Notes: a model not told the origin generated them from the sequence alone. A DNA stretch of 64,000 nt from Flavobacterium caeni (GCF_900101895.1 NZ_FMVF01000006.1:150759-214758), one strand, 5' to 3'; counted from the stretch's first letter, positions 47,379 to 56,751 are shown. A program made the numbers and translations.

Positions 47379-48893
47379 ATGGACAGAATACCTATAGACC
47401 TCGCGCACATCCAGGATTTCAAAGGAAAATACCCCAAGCAGTTGTGGTATTTGTTCTTCAGCGAAATGTGGGAGCGCTTTTGTTTTTACGGCATGCGCGG
47501 GATGCTGGTCGTGTTCATGGTGAGCCAGCTCGGCATGAACGAAAAAGTGGCCAACCTGCAATACGGCGCCACCCAGGCCTGGGTGTATGCCTTTACGTTT
47601 ATCGGCGGGTTGTTTGCAGACAAAATCCTCGGGCTTCGCAAATCGCTGTTTTGGGGCGGGATGCTCATGATTGTGGGCAGCATCATCTTGTCGATCGATC
47701 CCAAGAATTTCTTTTTTATCGGTATCGGTTTTACGATCATCGGGACGGGATTTTTCAAACCCAATATTTCTTCGATGGTGGGCCAGTTGTACAAAGACGG
47801 CGATCCGCGTCGCGATGCGGGCTTTTCGTTCTTTTACATGGGCGTCAATCTGGGCGCGCTCATCGGCGGTTACATTTGCATCGCCGTGGCTGAGGGGTCG
47901 TTGTGGCAGTCACTCGTTCCCGAACACCTGCGCTGGAACGTAGGCTTCGGTTTTGCGGCCGTCGTGATGGTCATCAGCTTGCTCACGTTTACGCAGACAC
48001 AAAAATCATTGGGCCCCATCGGGCTCACGCCGTTGCCGCATTTGGAATTGAACCAAAGACGCACGCGCGAAATCGCGACCTATGTCGGGTCGTTGGTGCT
48101 TGTCCCGATTATCATCGCCATGGTCGCCAACACCGAATACACCAGCTATTTTATGATGGTCATTGGCCCCGCGTCGATTTTGTACCTGTTTTATGAGATG
48201 AAGAGTTTTACCGCAGTCGAGAACAAGAAGTTGCTCGCGGCGCTGGTGTTCATCGTCTTTTCGATCTTTTTTTGGGCGTTTTTCGAACAAAGTGGCGGGT
48301 CGCTCAGTTTGTTCGCGGCCAACAACCTGAACAATGAAGTGCTCGGGATTGCGCTAAGCCCGAACGGGGTAAACAATTCGGCCAATTCGTTTTTCGTGAT
48401 CGGATTCGCCGCGCTCGTCGGACTGGTGTGGCTCTGGATGGCCAAGCGCAACATCGAACCGAACACGGTGGTCAAATTCGGACTCGGGTTTTTGTTTCTC
48501 GCGGGCGGTTTCTGGATTTTCTATTACACCAAGTTTTTCGCCAACGAACAAGGCATCACGTCGCTTGGTATCTTTACGCTCGGGTGGTTTGTGATTACGT
48601 TTGGTGAATTGTGTCTGTCGCCCATCGGGATGTCGGCCATGACCAAACTTTCGCCGCAAAAAACGCAGGCCGTGATCATGGGGATGTGGTTTTTGGCATC
48701 GGCCTACGGACAGTATTTTGCGGGCTTACTCGGCGCCAACATTGCCGAAGCTTCCGAAAATGCCACCAATGCCGAAAAGTTAAACGTATATGCCGACGGT
48801 TATTATCAGCTCGCTTTGTATGCGTTAATTGCGGGAATTGTTTTAATTTTGATTTCGCCGCTCGTCAAAAAGTTGATGCAGGACGTTAAATAA
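47379..48893 (+). CDS. POT-family peptide transporter, third of three
   Basis: A 504-residue POT/PTR transporter, the shortest of the three. FSEMWERFCFYGMRGMLVVF has the ExxER motif, GTGFFKPNISSMVGQLY and FYMGVNLGALIGGYICIAV the PTR2 signature, and FWAFFEQSGGSLSLFA the TM7 motif. It starts one base after the preceding stop, which implies tight coupling. With the dipeptidyl peptidase it completes the peptide-uptake operon. Divergence among the three suggests different peptide preferences rather than a recent duplication. Confidence 0.92.
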   Translation: MDRIPIDLAHIQDFKGKYPKQLWYLFFSEMWERFCFYGMRGMLVVFMVSQLGMNEKVANLQYGATQAWVYAFTFIGGLFADKILGLRKSLFWGGMLMIVGSIILSIDPKNFFFIGIGFTIIGTGFFKPNISSMVGQLYKDGDPRRDAGFSFFYMGVNLGALIGGYICIAVAEGSLWQSLVPEHLRWNVGFGFAAVVMVISLLTFTQTQKSLGPIGLTPLPHLELNQRRTREIATYVGSLVLVPIIIAMVANTEYTSYFMMVIGPASILYLFYEMKSFTAVENKKLLAALVFIVFSIFFWAFFEQSGGSLSLFAANNLNNEVLGIALSPNGVNNSANSFFVIGFAALVGLVWLWMAKRNIEPNTVVKFGLGFLFLAGGFWIFYYTKFFANEQGITSLGIFTLGWFVITFGELCLSPIGMSAMTKLSPQKTQAVIMGMWFLASAYGQYFAGLLGANIAEASENATNAEKLNVYADGYYQLALYALIAGIVLILISPLVKKLMQDVK

Positions 48894-48918
48894 TGCCATC
48901 TGGCCAAAAAGTAGGATT

Positions 48919-49413
48919 ATGAAAAAGATTTTTATCGCGTTGTTGCTCCTGGCGGGTTCTTTCGCGACACAAGCACAAGATATTTATTGGGAAACCAATT
49001 TGAATAAGGCCGCCGATGTGGCCATGAAGGAAAACAAACCGTTGTTGCTGTTCTTTACGGGAAGCGATTGGTGCGGTTGGTGCATCCGACTGCAAAAGGA
49101 GGTTTTGAAAACCCCCGAGTTTGCCGATTGGGCGCAAAAAAATGTCGTTTTGGTCGAGCTCGATTTCCCAAGACGCACGCCGCTGCCCGCCGATTTGCAA
49201 CAACAAAACATGCAATTGCAGCAAGTACTCGAAGTACGCGGTTACCCGACGGTATGGCTCGTGACCCCTACCAAGAAAGACGGCAAGATGAACCTGAGCA
49301 AACTGGGCAGTACGGGTTATGTGGCCGGTGGTCCATCCAAATGGCTCGAGGGCGCAAACCAGATTTTGGCCAACGGCAAATCGATGGACGCGCAGGCAGG
49401 CAAGAAAAGCTAG
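48919..49413 (+). CDS. Exported thioredoxin-fold protein (DUF255/thioredoxin_7 type)
   Basis: A 164-residue protein with a signal peptide (residues 1-20, ending FATQAQ) and a thioredoxin-like domain. The active site is DWCGWCIRLQKEV, a CxxC of the form CGWC at residues 52-55, with the cis-Pro region VRGYPTVWLV near 110. Such periplasmic proteins resemble the DsbD C-terminal or thioredoxin_7 group and handle disulfides in exported proteins. It follows the last peptide transporter by 25 bases and may be in that transcript. It converges with comEC, with only 10 bases between stops. Confidence 0.86.
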   Translation: MKKIFIALLLLAGSFATQAQDIYWETNLNKAADVAMKENKPLLLFFTGSDWCGWCIRLQKEVLKTPEFADWAQKNVVLVELDFPRRTPLPADLQQQNMQLQQVLEVRGYPTVWLVTPTKKDGKMNLSKLGSTGYVAGGPSKWLEGANQILANGKSMDAQAGKKS

Positions 49414-49423
49414 ATCACGCGGT

Positions 49424-51439
49424 TTACAATTTGAAGAATCCCTTTTCGGCGGTGGCATGGAAAGGGATTTTGTATTTCTTGCACGTCGCTTTCCAACGGT
49501 CTACATAGCTTTTGTAATTGCTGGCGTCGGCCACGACGATTTTGGGTTGGACGGTTTGCAGCAGCCGGTCGAGGTTTTGTTTGGGCGATTGGCGCAGCAA
49601 CAATACGTCGGGTTGAATTGTCGGCGGAATAACATTGGCGCTGTCGATGATCGCGATTTCGTTGCCTTCAAAGTAGACCGTGTTCTTGATCGGTAGGGTG
49701 GCGACAATGGTGGCAAAGTGCGCCGTCGCATAAGTTTGTACGGCCCGGCCTTCGGCAAAATCGGAACTTCCGTAAATGGTAAGCCGCGAGCCATCGTGTG
49801 CGACGATGCCCGTATTTTTATAGACGTCGAAAACCAACCACTGTCGTTGTGTTTGGGTGTGCATCCGCGTCAGCAACACAACCGATTGAAAAATGAGTAC
49901 CAACGTCAGGGCCAGCGTAGCCTTGGCAAAATTGGGACGCTCGAGCCAAAGTACCGCTGCGACAATGAGTGCATACAACGCGATCATCATCGCCCGGTTC
50001 AACGGAATATCGGTCAGGACAAATTGCTCGAAAGACGCAATCCAACCGATAATTTCGTTGAGTATGCGCACACTGGCGGTAAGCGCCTGCGCCAATAAAT
50101 CGGGCACGACACCAAAAATGGCGGGTACCATGGCAAGAATTCCAAGCGCCATGATGATACTGAGCAACGGGATCACGATCAGATTCGTGACAAAAAACAG
50201 CCCCGGAAATTGGTGGAAGTAGTAGATGCTGAGCGGCATCGTCCCGATTTGTGCCGCGAACGAAACCGTCAGGATTTGCCAGAAATAGCGGGCGACGCGG
50301 TTTTTGGGTTGCCACCAATCGTCGAGCATCGGTTGAAGCCACAAGATGAAGAACAACGCCGCGTAACTCAATTGGAACCCGATGTCGAACAGGAACGAAG
50401 GCCGACAAACCAAGATCAGCAACGCCGATACCAGCAACGTATGAAAAATGTTCGTCTTGCGTTTGAGATGCATTCCCACCGCCATAAAACTAAACATGGT
50501 TACAGACCGTACCACCGATGGCGACAGCCCCGCAACAACGGCGAATCCCCACAAGCAAACCAAGACCAAGACCAGTTTGAAGCGGCGCATGGATTTGGTG
50601 TTGGGCAATAGCCGCAGCAGGGCATTGAGGAACACCATGAGCAAGCCCACGTGCAGCCCCGAGACCGATAGGATGTGTACGGCACCGGCCAGCTGGTAGT
50701 CGCGTACGGTTTCTGAATCGATTTCCTGTTGTTGGCCGAGCAATAGCGCAGCAATCACCGACAGTTCTAAAGCGGCGCACCCGCTCTTTTCAAGGTTTTG
50801 CACGATCGTACTGCGCACGCGGTCGGCATAGCAGAAGATGTCTTTTACGGGTTGTTTGCGTATCTTGAGGGTATGGGCATCGGCATAGACCTGCGCAAGG
50901 ATTGACCGTTGGGCGAGGTAGGCGCCATAGTCAAATTGATCGGGGTTTTTGGGTTTTTTGTGTGCCAGCAGCGCGGCCTTGGTTTGGAGCACCGTTCCCA
51001 CGGGCAGCGCCCGCCTAAAGTGGACGAGCGGCAACTGCAACAAGACTTTTCCCGTGACCGGTTTCCCGTCGATATGGGTCAGGTGGGCCACATACCGCTG
51101 TTGCGCGGGCGTGTTCTTGAGTCGTTCGCGCAACACCAATGCAAGCGTGTGCGGCGCATCGTCTGTATGGTGGATAAAATGCTTGGGGTTTAGTGTTTCG
51201 TCGTGGGCGACAAAAACCGCGGCGCCCAATGCAAATGAGAAAACCAAGGTAGCGATGCCAAAATAAGGGCGCTGTGCAAGGGTTCGTCGCGCGAGAACCC
51301 AGGTGGCCAGCAAGACCAACGAGGCAGCCAAAAGACACCAAAAAACAAAAATCGCGTTTGCCTTTCCATAAAAAGCAAACGCGATCCCGGCGGTAAACCA
51401 CGGTGTAATCTTGGCGAGCGGAAATTGGCGTACTTTCAT
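49424..51439 (-). CDS. comEC: ComEC/Rec2-family DNA uptake channel protein
   Basis: A 671-residue polytopic membrane protein. Two N-terminal membrane helices, a DUF4131 segment (about 30-190) and the competence domain with LSVIAALLLGQQQEIDSETV, YQLAGAVHILSVSGLHVGLL and GLSPSVVRSVTMFSF are all characteristic of ComEC/Rec2. In natural transformation it carries single-stranded DNA across the inner membrane. The C-terminal soluble part (from about 535) is where Bacillus ComEC has a beta-lactamase-like nuclease domain; here the HxHxDH metal motif is not seen, so it is degenerate. The ATG at 51439 is preferred over TTG two codons earlier. No other competence gene is nearby. Confidence 0.9.
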   Translation of the reverse strand: MKVRQFPLAKITPWFTAGIAFAFYGKANAIFVFWCLLAASLVLLATWVLARRTLAQRPYFGIATLVFSFALGAAVFVAHDETLNPKHFIHHTDDAPHTLALVLRERLKNTPAQQRYVAHLTHIDGKPVTGKVLLQLPLVHFRRALPVGTVLQTKAALLAHKKPKNPDQFDYGAYLAQRSILAQVYADAHTLKIRKQPVKDIFCYADRVRSTIVQNLEKSGCAALELSVIAALLLGQQQEIDSETVRDYQLAGAVHILSVSGLHVGLLMVFLNALLRLLPNTKSMRRFKLVLVLVCLWGFAVVAGLSPSVVRSVTMFSFMAVGMHLKRKTNIFHTLLVSALLILVCRPSFLFDIGFQLSYAALFFILWLQPMLDDWWQPKNRVARYFWQILTVSFAAQIGTMPLSIYYFHQFPGLFFVTNLIVIPLLSIIMALGILAMVPAIFGVVPDLLAQALTASVRILNEIIGWIASFEQFVLTDIPLNRAMMIALYALIVAAVLWLERPNFAKATLALTLVLIFQSVVLLTRMHTQTQRQWLVFDVYKNTGIVAHDGSRLTIYGSSDFAEGRAVQTYATAHFATIVATLPIKNTVYFEGNEIAIIDSANVIPPTIQPDVLLLRQSPKQNLDRLLQTVQPKIVVADASNYKSYVDRWKATCKKYKIPFHATAEKGFFKL

Positions 51440-51471
51440 ACCCAAAAGTACCGCATCGGCCGTTAAGGCTA

Positions 51472-52140
51472 TTACAGATTTACTATAATTCTGTTGGCTT
51501 GCGCATACGTGCGTCCGTAGTAGGGCTCCTTGGTCGACGAGATGATGACGCCTTTTTGCGTAGACGAATGGATGAACTTGATCTCGTCGTCGGTTACTTC
51601 GGTCACCATGCCCACGTGGTTGATGACGCTGCGGCCGTTGGTCTTGAAGAAAATCAGGTCGCCTTTCTGGATTTCGTCGTCGTCGAGCTTGCGGCCTACC
51701 TTAGACATGTCGTTTGAGGAACGCGGCAACGTGATGTCGAATTTTTGGAACGTCGAGAACATCAAACCCGAACAATCGAAACCTGTGTTGGGATTGGTGC
51801 CGCCCGTTCGGTAACCCACACCCAGGTTGGCCTCGGCCGCATTGATGAGTTGCTTGACCACATAGCTCGCGTTGTCGCCCGAGGTTTCGTAATCGTCGGC
51901 ATTGCGGTCGTTGATCTTGCTGTTGGTCGAACCCGTGGTATTTTTCTTGGCGGTAACGTTTCGGGAAGTTGGTTTGGTGCTCGCGTTGCGCGTGGGGGTC
52001 GTTTTGGCCACCGACTTGTTTTGCGGTGAACGGTAGATGCCTCTTTTTTCGGCTTCGGCTTTCGAAGTGATGATGTTGCTAGTGGGGCCGCAACTCACCA
52101 AAAAAGGGCACAGGAACAATAAGTAGGTTAGGTGTTTCAA
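51472..52140 (-). CDS. C40-family peptidase (NlpC/P60) lipoprotein
   Basis: A 222-residue protein from a TTG start that gives a clean lipoprotein signal (MKHLTYLLFLCPFLVSC). A GTG at 52,194, overlapping the lpxB stop as GTGA, would add 18 residues in frame and is the alternative. A low-complexity Thr/Asn/Lys linker (residues about 35-85) leads to the NlpC/P60 domain with GFDCSGLMFSTF (catalytic Cys), INHVGMVTEV (catalytic His) and FIHSSTQKGV. Such enzymes cut peptidoglycan stem peptides in the periplasm. It follows lpxB, and the surE-lpxB-C40 order is a conserved flavobacterial arrangement. Confidence 0.88.
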   Translation of the reverse strand: MKHLTYLLFLCPFLVSCGPTSNIITSKAEAEKRGIYRSPQNKSVAKTTPTRNASTKPTSRNVTAKKNTTGSTNSKINDRNADDYETSGDNASYVVKQLINAAEANLGVGYRTGGTNPNTGFDCSGLMFSTFQKFDITLPRSSNDMSKVGRKLDDDEIQKGDLIFFKTNGRSVINHVGMVTEVTDDEIKFIHSSTQKGVIISSTKEPYYGRTYAQANRIIVNL

Positions 52141-52190
52141 GATGTGATAGATTTTTACAAAAATATAGAAAATATTTTTAAACGGAAAAA

Positions 52191-53300
52191 TCACACATTT
52201 GTTATGATTAATTTAGCAGTTTTCTCGCTCGCGCCGGTACCGCCCAGTCGCGATTCAAGCGCTTCATAATCAGCCAGTATTTTGTTTCTTGAACCGGGCT
52301 CGAGCAGCTTTTGGAGTTCGGTCTTGATGTTTTTGGTGTTGCAGGCGTCCTGGATCAATTCGGTGACCACTTGTTTGTCCATGATCAAATTCACGAGCGA
52401 AATGTACTTGAGCGTGATGATGCGTTTGGCAATCTGGTACGACGCCCAACTGCCCTTGTAACACACCACTTCGGGCACCTTGAACAAGGCCGTTTCGAGC
52501 GTGGCCGTACCCGAGGTGACCAATGCCGCCGTGGCATGACTCAACAAATCATAGGTCTTGTTCGAAATAAAATGCACGCTTTTGTCCTTGAGGAATTGGC
52601 GGTAAAACGCATACTCCTGGCTCGGCGCGCCCGCAATCACAAACTGGTAGTCGGGAAAATCGGGCACGACGCTGAGCATCACCTCGAGCATCTTGGTGAT
52701 TTCCTGCTTGCGGCTGCCCGGCAGGATCGCGATGATGAGCTTGTCGTCGAGTTGGTTTTCGGTGACGAATTGCTGCTGCGAAACTTCCTGACGCGCATGG
52801 ATCGCATCGATGAGCGGATGCCCGACAAATTCTACGGGATAGCCGTGTTTCTTTTCGTAAAAATCCTTCTCGAACGGCAAAATCACGTACATATGGTCTA
52901 CATCACGACGGATGTCCTTGATGCGGTTTTCCTTCCAAGCCCAGATTTGCGGCGAAATGTAGTAATGCGTCGCGATGCCTTTTTGCTTGGCCCATTTGGC
53001 GATGCGCATGTTAAAGCCCGGATAGTCGATAAACACAATAACATCGGGATTGAATTGGGCGATATCGGTCTTGCAGAAATCGATGTTGCGCAAAATCGTA
53101 CGCAAATTGAACAAAACCTCTACAAACCCCATGAACGCCAGATCGCGGTAATGCTTCACGAGCGTACCGCCGGCGGCCTGCATCAAGTCGCCACCCCAAA
53201 AGCGAATGTCGGCCTGCGGGTCTTGCCGGTACAAGGCTTTCATCAAATTCGAACCGTGCAAATCGCCCGACGCCTCGCCGGCTATGATGTAATATTTCAT
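52191..53300 (-). CDS. lpxB: Lipid-A-disaccharide synthase
   Basis: A 369-residue GT19 glycosyltransferase of standard length. IIAGEASGDLHGSNLMKAL at the N-terminus, FWGGDLMQAAGGTLVKHY, FIDYPGFNMRIAKWAK, YYISPQIWAWKENRIK and LPFEKDFYEKKHGYPVEFVG are all LpxB hallmarks, as is the donor-site region ALVTSGTATLETALFKVPEV. It condenses UDP-2,3-diacylglucosamine with lipid X to form the lipid A disaccharide at the inner face of the inner membrane. It follows surE and the tiny ORF in the same direction and precedes the C40 peptidase gene. Confidence 0.96.
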   Translation of the reverse strand: MKYYIIAGEASGDLHGSNLMKALYRQDPQADIRFWGGDLMQAAGGTLVKHYRDLAFMGFVEVLFNLRTILRNIDFCKTDIAQFNPDVIVFIDYPGFNMRIAKWAKQKGIATHYYISPQIWAWKENRIKDIRRDVDHMYVILPFEKDFYEKKHGYPVEFVGHPLIDAIHARQEVSQQQFVTENQLDDKLIIAILPGSRKQEITKMLEVMLSVVPDFPDYQFVIAGAPSQEYAFYRQFLKDKSVHFISNKTYDLLSHATAALVTSGTATLETALFKVPEVVCYKGSWASYQIAKRIITLKYISLVNLIMDKQVVTELIQDACNTKNIKTELQKLLEPGSRNKILADYEALESRLGGTGASEKTAKLIITNV

Positions 53301-53324
53301 AATTCCTTATTCGTTAATCGACAT

Positions 53325-53459
53325 TCAATATTCGGTCAAATCAGCAAAGTCAAAACCTTCGACAGATGTCGTTTGCGGGAACACCACCACAAAAAGACGC
53401 TGCCCAAAAAACAGCGCGATGCCTGTAAGCATGCCGTAGGACAGATCTTGTTTTTTCAT
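53325..53459 (-). CDS. Tiny ORF between surE and lpxB, possibly a truncated remnant
   Basis: A 44-residue open frame (start MKKQDLSYGMLTGIALFFGQ) whose ATG overlaps the surE stop as ATGA, a coupling seen elsewhere in this cluster. Flavobacteria commonly have a small membrane protein of roughly 90 residues at this place, starting with a similar MKKKDLxYGxxxGI motif. Here the reading frame loses hydrophobic membrane character after about residue 18; in another frame FLGSVFLWW and KVLTLLI fragments appear. A frameshift or internal deletion of that gene is therefore plausible, but the comparison is from memory. Function unknown. Confidence 0.45.
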   Translation of the reverse strand: MKKQDLSYGMLTGIALFFGQRLFVVVFPQTTSVEGFDFADLTEY

Positions 53460-54226
53460 AAATTCCAGGTGTTGAGTTGTGGGATCGCATGGTGCGCCGT
53501 CATGTCAAACTGTACCGGCACCACCGATACGTAGCCATTTTGGAGCGCCCATTCGTCGGTGTCTTCGCCGTGTTCGAGATTGACAAATTCGCCCGTGAGC
53601 CAGTAATAGTCCTTGCCCTGCGGTGTCGACCGCTTGTCGAATTTCTCCTGCCAGATCGCCTTGGCCTGTCGGCAAATCCGAATGCCTTTGATGTCTTTTT
53701 GCTTCAGTTTCGGGAAATTGACGTTGAGCACCGTTCCATCGGGAACTCCTTTCTGCAAAACCTCCAGCGCTATTTTTTTGACAAATGGTTTCACCTGTTC
53801 AAAATCGGCATTCCAATCGTAGTCGAGCAACGAAAACCCAACCGACGGAATCCCTTCGATCCCACCTTCTACGGCCGCGCTCATCGTGCCCGAATAAATC
53901 ACGTTGATCGATGAATTCGACCCGTGGTTGATGCCCGAAACCAGCAAATCGGGTTTGCGTTTCAGGATCTCTACCACCGCAAACTTGACCGAATCCACCG
54001 GGGTGCCCGAGCAACTGTATTCGGTAACGGCCGCATTGGGCTTCGAAACCTTGTTCAAATACAACGTATTGTTGATGGTAATGGCGTGCCCGGTCGCGCT
54101 TTGCGGGCTGTCGGGCGCCACCACCAGCACGTCGCCGAGGTCTTTCATGACATCAATCAGCGCGCGGATGCCGGGGGCCGTGATGCCGTCGTCGTTGGTG
54201 ACCAGAATGAGTGGTTTTTTTGTCAT
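53456..54226 (-). CDS. surE: 5'/3'-nucleotidase SurE
   Basis: A 256-residue survival protein of normal length. LILVTNDDGITAPGIRALI has the metal-binding Asp pair (residues 12-13), VVAPDSPQSATGHAIT the Ser metal ligand region, and LVSGINHGSNSSINVIYSGT the Asn ligand and phosphate loop. It dephosphorylates nucleoside monophosphates in the cytosol and in other bacteria supports stationary-phase survival. It heads the surE-lpxB-C40 group. The dispersed repeat copy D ends two bases before its ATG, so that element forms its leader. Confidence 0.95.
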   Translation of the reverse strand: MTKKPLILVTNDDGITAPGIRALIDVMKDLGDVLVVAPDSPQSATGHAITINNTLYLNKVSKPNAAVTEYSCSGTPVDSVKFAVVEILKRKPDLLVSGINHGSNSSINVIYSGTMSAAVEGGIEGIPSVGFSLLDYDWNADFEQVKPFVKKIALEVLQKGVPDGTVLNVNFPKLKQKDIKGIRICRQAKAIWQEKFDKRSTPQGKDYYWLTGEFVNLEHGEDTDEWALQNGYVSVVPVQFDMTAHHAIPQLNTWNL

Positions 54227-54228
54227 TT

Positions 54229-54316
54229 TTAGAAGCTATTTCCGGCTTTCCGTTGCAATCTTTTACGGCCTCCGCTGCGCTGCGGCCGCAAAAGGATTTC
54301 CACTACAATCCGGGCT
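54229..54316 (-). repeat. Dispersed hairpin element, copy D
   Basis: On the minus strand it reads AGCCC, GGATTGTAGTGGAAATCC, a hairpin with arms TTTTGCGGCC and GGCCGTAAAA around GCAGCGCAGCGGA, a right repeat GATTGCAACGGAAAGCC, and TAGCTTCTAA. It is 88 bases long, in the sense orientation, and stops two bases before the surE start codon. Confidence 0.75.
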
Positions 54317-54479
54317 AGGGGTCGTTGCTATAAACACGTGTAACGTTTCGTTCGAATTTCAGACTAAAAACAAGAATCCAACGTTATCAAATGCTACACA
54401 AAAATAAACAATTTTACCCGCGTGCCGCCAATTTGCTACCTTTAACAAAAAATTAGTCGCACGAAAAGCGCATCCGATG

Positions 54480-54487
54480 TAAATTTG
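54480..54487 (+). promoter_or_regulatory. Candidate -7 promoter element of the tail-specific protease gene
   Basis: TAAATTTG matches TAnnTTTG exactly, 20 bases before the ATG at 54,508. The -33 region is weak (only an ATTAG-like T-run at about the right distance). Confidence 0.5.
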
Positions 54488-54507
54488 TGTACTTTAGACA
54501 AAAATTA

Positions 54508-56751
54508 ATGAATGCTATAATCACATATATGAAAAGGAATTATAAGTTATTGCTGGTGATTGCCGCGTTATCAGTGGCTTTGTGGAGCTTCATCCCGAAA
54601 GACAAAAACGATCCCGAAAAAGACAAATTACTGCTCGAATTGCTCACGTTTGTCATCGAACGCGGGCACTACGATCCGCAGGAAATGAACGATGCTTTTT
54701 CGAAAGGCGTCTACAAAGATTACATCGAGGCGCTCGACCCGTCGAAGCGTTTCTTTTTGCAGTCGGACATCGACCAATTTGCGCAGTTTGAGACCCAAAT
54801 CGACGACCAGATCAAGAACAAAGACCTGACCTTCTTTAACCTGACCTATGAGCGTTTGATGAAACGCATCGACGAGAGCAAAGGTTTTTACAAGGAAATT
54901 CTCGACAAGCCGTTCGACTACAAGGCGCAGGAATCGTTCAACACCGATTACGAGAAACTGCCGTTCGCCAAGACCACGGCCGAACTGCGCGACAAATGGC
55001 GCAAACAAATCAAGCTGTCGACGTTGTCTTCGCTGACCGACAAGCTCAAGATGCAGGAAGACCTTAAGAAAGGCGTCAAGCCCGAGCAATCTACAAGCAA
55101 CAAATCGGCAGAGGAACTCAAGAAATCACAGGAAGCGTTTAAAAAGGAAGCCGAGAAAGTAGCGTCCAAGTCCTTCGAAGAACTCGAAAAAGAAACCCGC
55201 GAATCGTCGCTCAAATCGCTCAACGAGTACTTTGACTTCATTGGCGACCTCGACCAGAACGACTGGTTTTCGGTATACGTGAACGCCATTGCATCGCGTT
55301 TTGACCCGCATACCAACTATTTCGCACCCGACGAAAAGGAACGTTTTGACGTCAGCATCAGCGGTAAATTGGAAGGTATCGGGGCGCGTCTGCAAAAGAA
55401 AAACGATTACACCGAAATTTCAGAACTCATTTCGGGTGGCCCGGCGTGGCGCGGTAAGGAGCTCGAAACCGGCGACATCATCATGAAGGTCGCCCAGGGC
55501 AATGACGAAGCCGTAGACGTGGTGGGCATGCACCTCGACGATGTGGTCAAGAAAATCAAAGGCCCGAAAGGTTCAGAAGTGCGCCTGACGGTCAAAAAAG
55601 TCGACGGTACCATCAAGATCATCTCGATCATCCGCGACATTGTCGAGATCGAAGAAACCTACGCCAAGTCGAGTATCGTCAACAAGAACGGGGTCAAATA
55701 CGGCATCATTTACCTGCCCAAGTTTTACATCGATTTTGAGAACAACGACGGCCGCGATGCGGGCAAAGACATCGCCATCGAGGTCGAACGCCTCAAAAAA
55801 GAAGGTGTGCAGGGTATTGTGATGGACGTACGCGACAACGGCGGCGGCTCGCTCAAGACCGTGGTGGATATCGCGGGATTGTTCATCGAAGAAGGCCCGA
55901 TCGTACAGGTCAAATCGGCCGGACGCAAAAAAGAAGTGCTGTACGACCGCGACAAAAAAGTACAATGGGATGGCCCGCTCGTGGTCATGACCAACGAATT
56001 TTCGGCCTCGGCCTCAGAAATTTTGGCGGCCGCGATCCAGGATTACCGCCGTGGTATTGTCATCGGCAGTAAGCAAACCTATGGCAAAGGAACGGTACAA
56101 AACGTGATCGATTTGAACCAGTTCGTACGCGGCAGCACCATGGGCGATTTGGGTGCGCTCAAGACCACGACGCAAAAATTCTACCGTATCAACGGCGGAT
56201 CTACGCAGCTCGAAGGCGTACATTCCGATGTGGCGATGCCCGACAAATACGCCTATCTGAAAATGGGCGAGCGCGACATCGACAACGCCATGCCGTTCGA
56301 CAAAATCGACCCGGCCAACTTTAATTTTTGGGACAAACAGGCCAATTTTGACCAGGCCATCGACAATTCAAACCGTCGCATCGCCGCCAACGAGCAGTTC
56401 AAGCTCATCGACGAGAACGCGCGTTGGATCGATCAGCGCGACAAGGAAAGCGTGTACAGCCTCAACATCGACCAGTTCAAAAAAGAGCAGGCCGCGATAG
56501 AGGAGAAGGCCAAGAAATACAAATCGATCGCCGATTACAAGAACACGCTCGAATTCACGTCGTTGCCGTATGAGCTCGATGCGATGAAAAACGATGCGAT
56601 CCTCAAGGAAAAACGCGACCGTTGGCACGAAAGCCTTGCCAAGGACATTTATGTCGAAGAGGCCCTGAATGTACTCGACGATTTGCAACCCAAAGGTTTG
56701 GCCAAGAAAGGCGTGGCGCTTAAGAACGACAAGCCTGCGGTAAAACCGTAA
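54508..56751 (+). CDS. prc: Tail-specific (carboxy-terminal processing) protease, S41
   Basis: A 747-residue periplasmic serine protease, like Prc/Tsp in length. After a signal-anchor (MKRNYKLLLVIAALSVALWSF) and an alpha-helical, Lys/Glu-rich N-terminal region, a PDZ domain lies near 300-385 (ISGKLEGIGARLQKKNDYTE). The protease domain has VMDVRDNGGGSLKTVVDIAG, TNEFSASASEILAAAIQDY with the nucleophile Ser499, and GSKQTYGKGTVQ with the catalytic Lys. A C-terminal DUF3340-like helical region follows. It degrades or trims proteins from their C-terminus and is linked to murein endopeptidase control in E. coli. The ATG at 54529 is an alternative start. A terminator follows. Confidence 0.93.
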   Translation: MNAIITYMKRNYKLLLVIAALSVALWSFIPKDKNDPEKDKLLLELLTFVIERGHYDPQEMNDAFSKGVYKDYIEALDPSKRFFLQSDIDQFAQFETQIDDQIKNKDLTFFNLTYERLMKRIDESKGFYKEILDKPFDYKAQESFNTDYEKLPFAKTTAELRDKWRKQIKLSTLSSLTDKLKMQEDLKKGVKPEQSTSNKSAEELKKSQEAFKKEAEKVASKSFEELEKETRESSLKSLNEYFDFIGDLDQNDWFSVYVNAIASRFDPHTNYFAPDEKERFDVSISGKLEGIGARLQKKNDYTEISELISGGPAWRGKELETGDIIMKVAQGNDEAVDVVGMHLDDVVKKIKGPKGSEVRLTVKKVDGTIKIISIIRDIVEIEETYAKSSIVNKNGVKYGIIYLPKFYIDFENNDGRDAGKDIAIEVERLKKEGVQGIVMDVRDNGGGSLKTVVDIAGLFIEEGPIVQVKSAGRKKEVLYDRDKKVQWDGPLVVMTNEFSASASEILAAAIQDYRRGIVIGSKQTYGKGTVQNVIDLNQFVRGSTMGDLGALKTTTQKFYRINGGSTQLEGVHSDVAMPDKYAYLKMGERDIDNAMPFDKIDPANFNFWDKQANFDQAIDNSNRRIAANEQFKLIDENARWIDQRDKESVYSLNIDQFKKEQAAIEEKAKKYKSIADYKNTLEFTSLPYELDAMKNDAILKEKRDRWHESLAKDIYVEEALNVLDDLQPKGLAKKGVALKNDKPAVKP

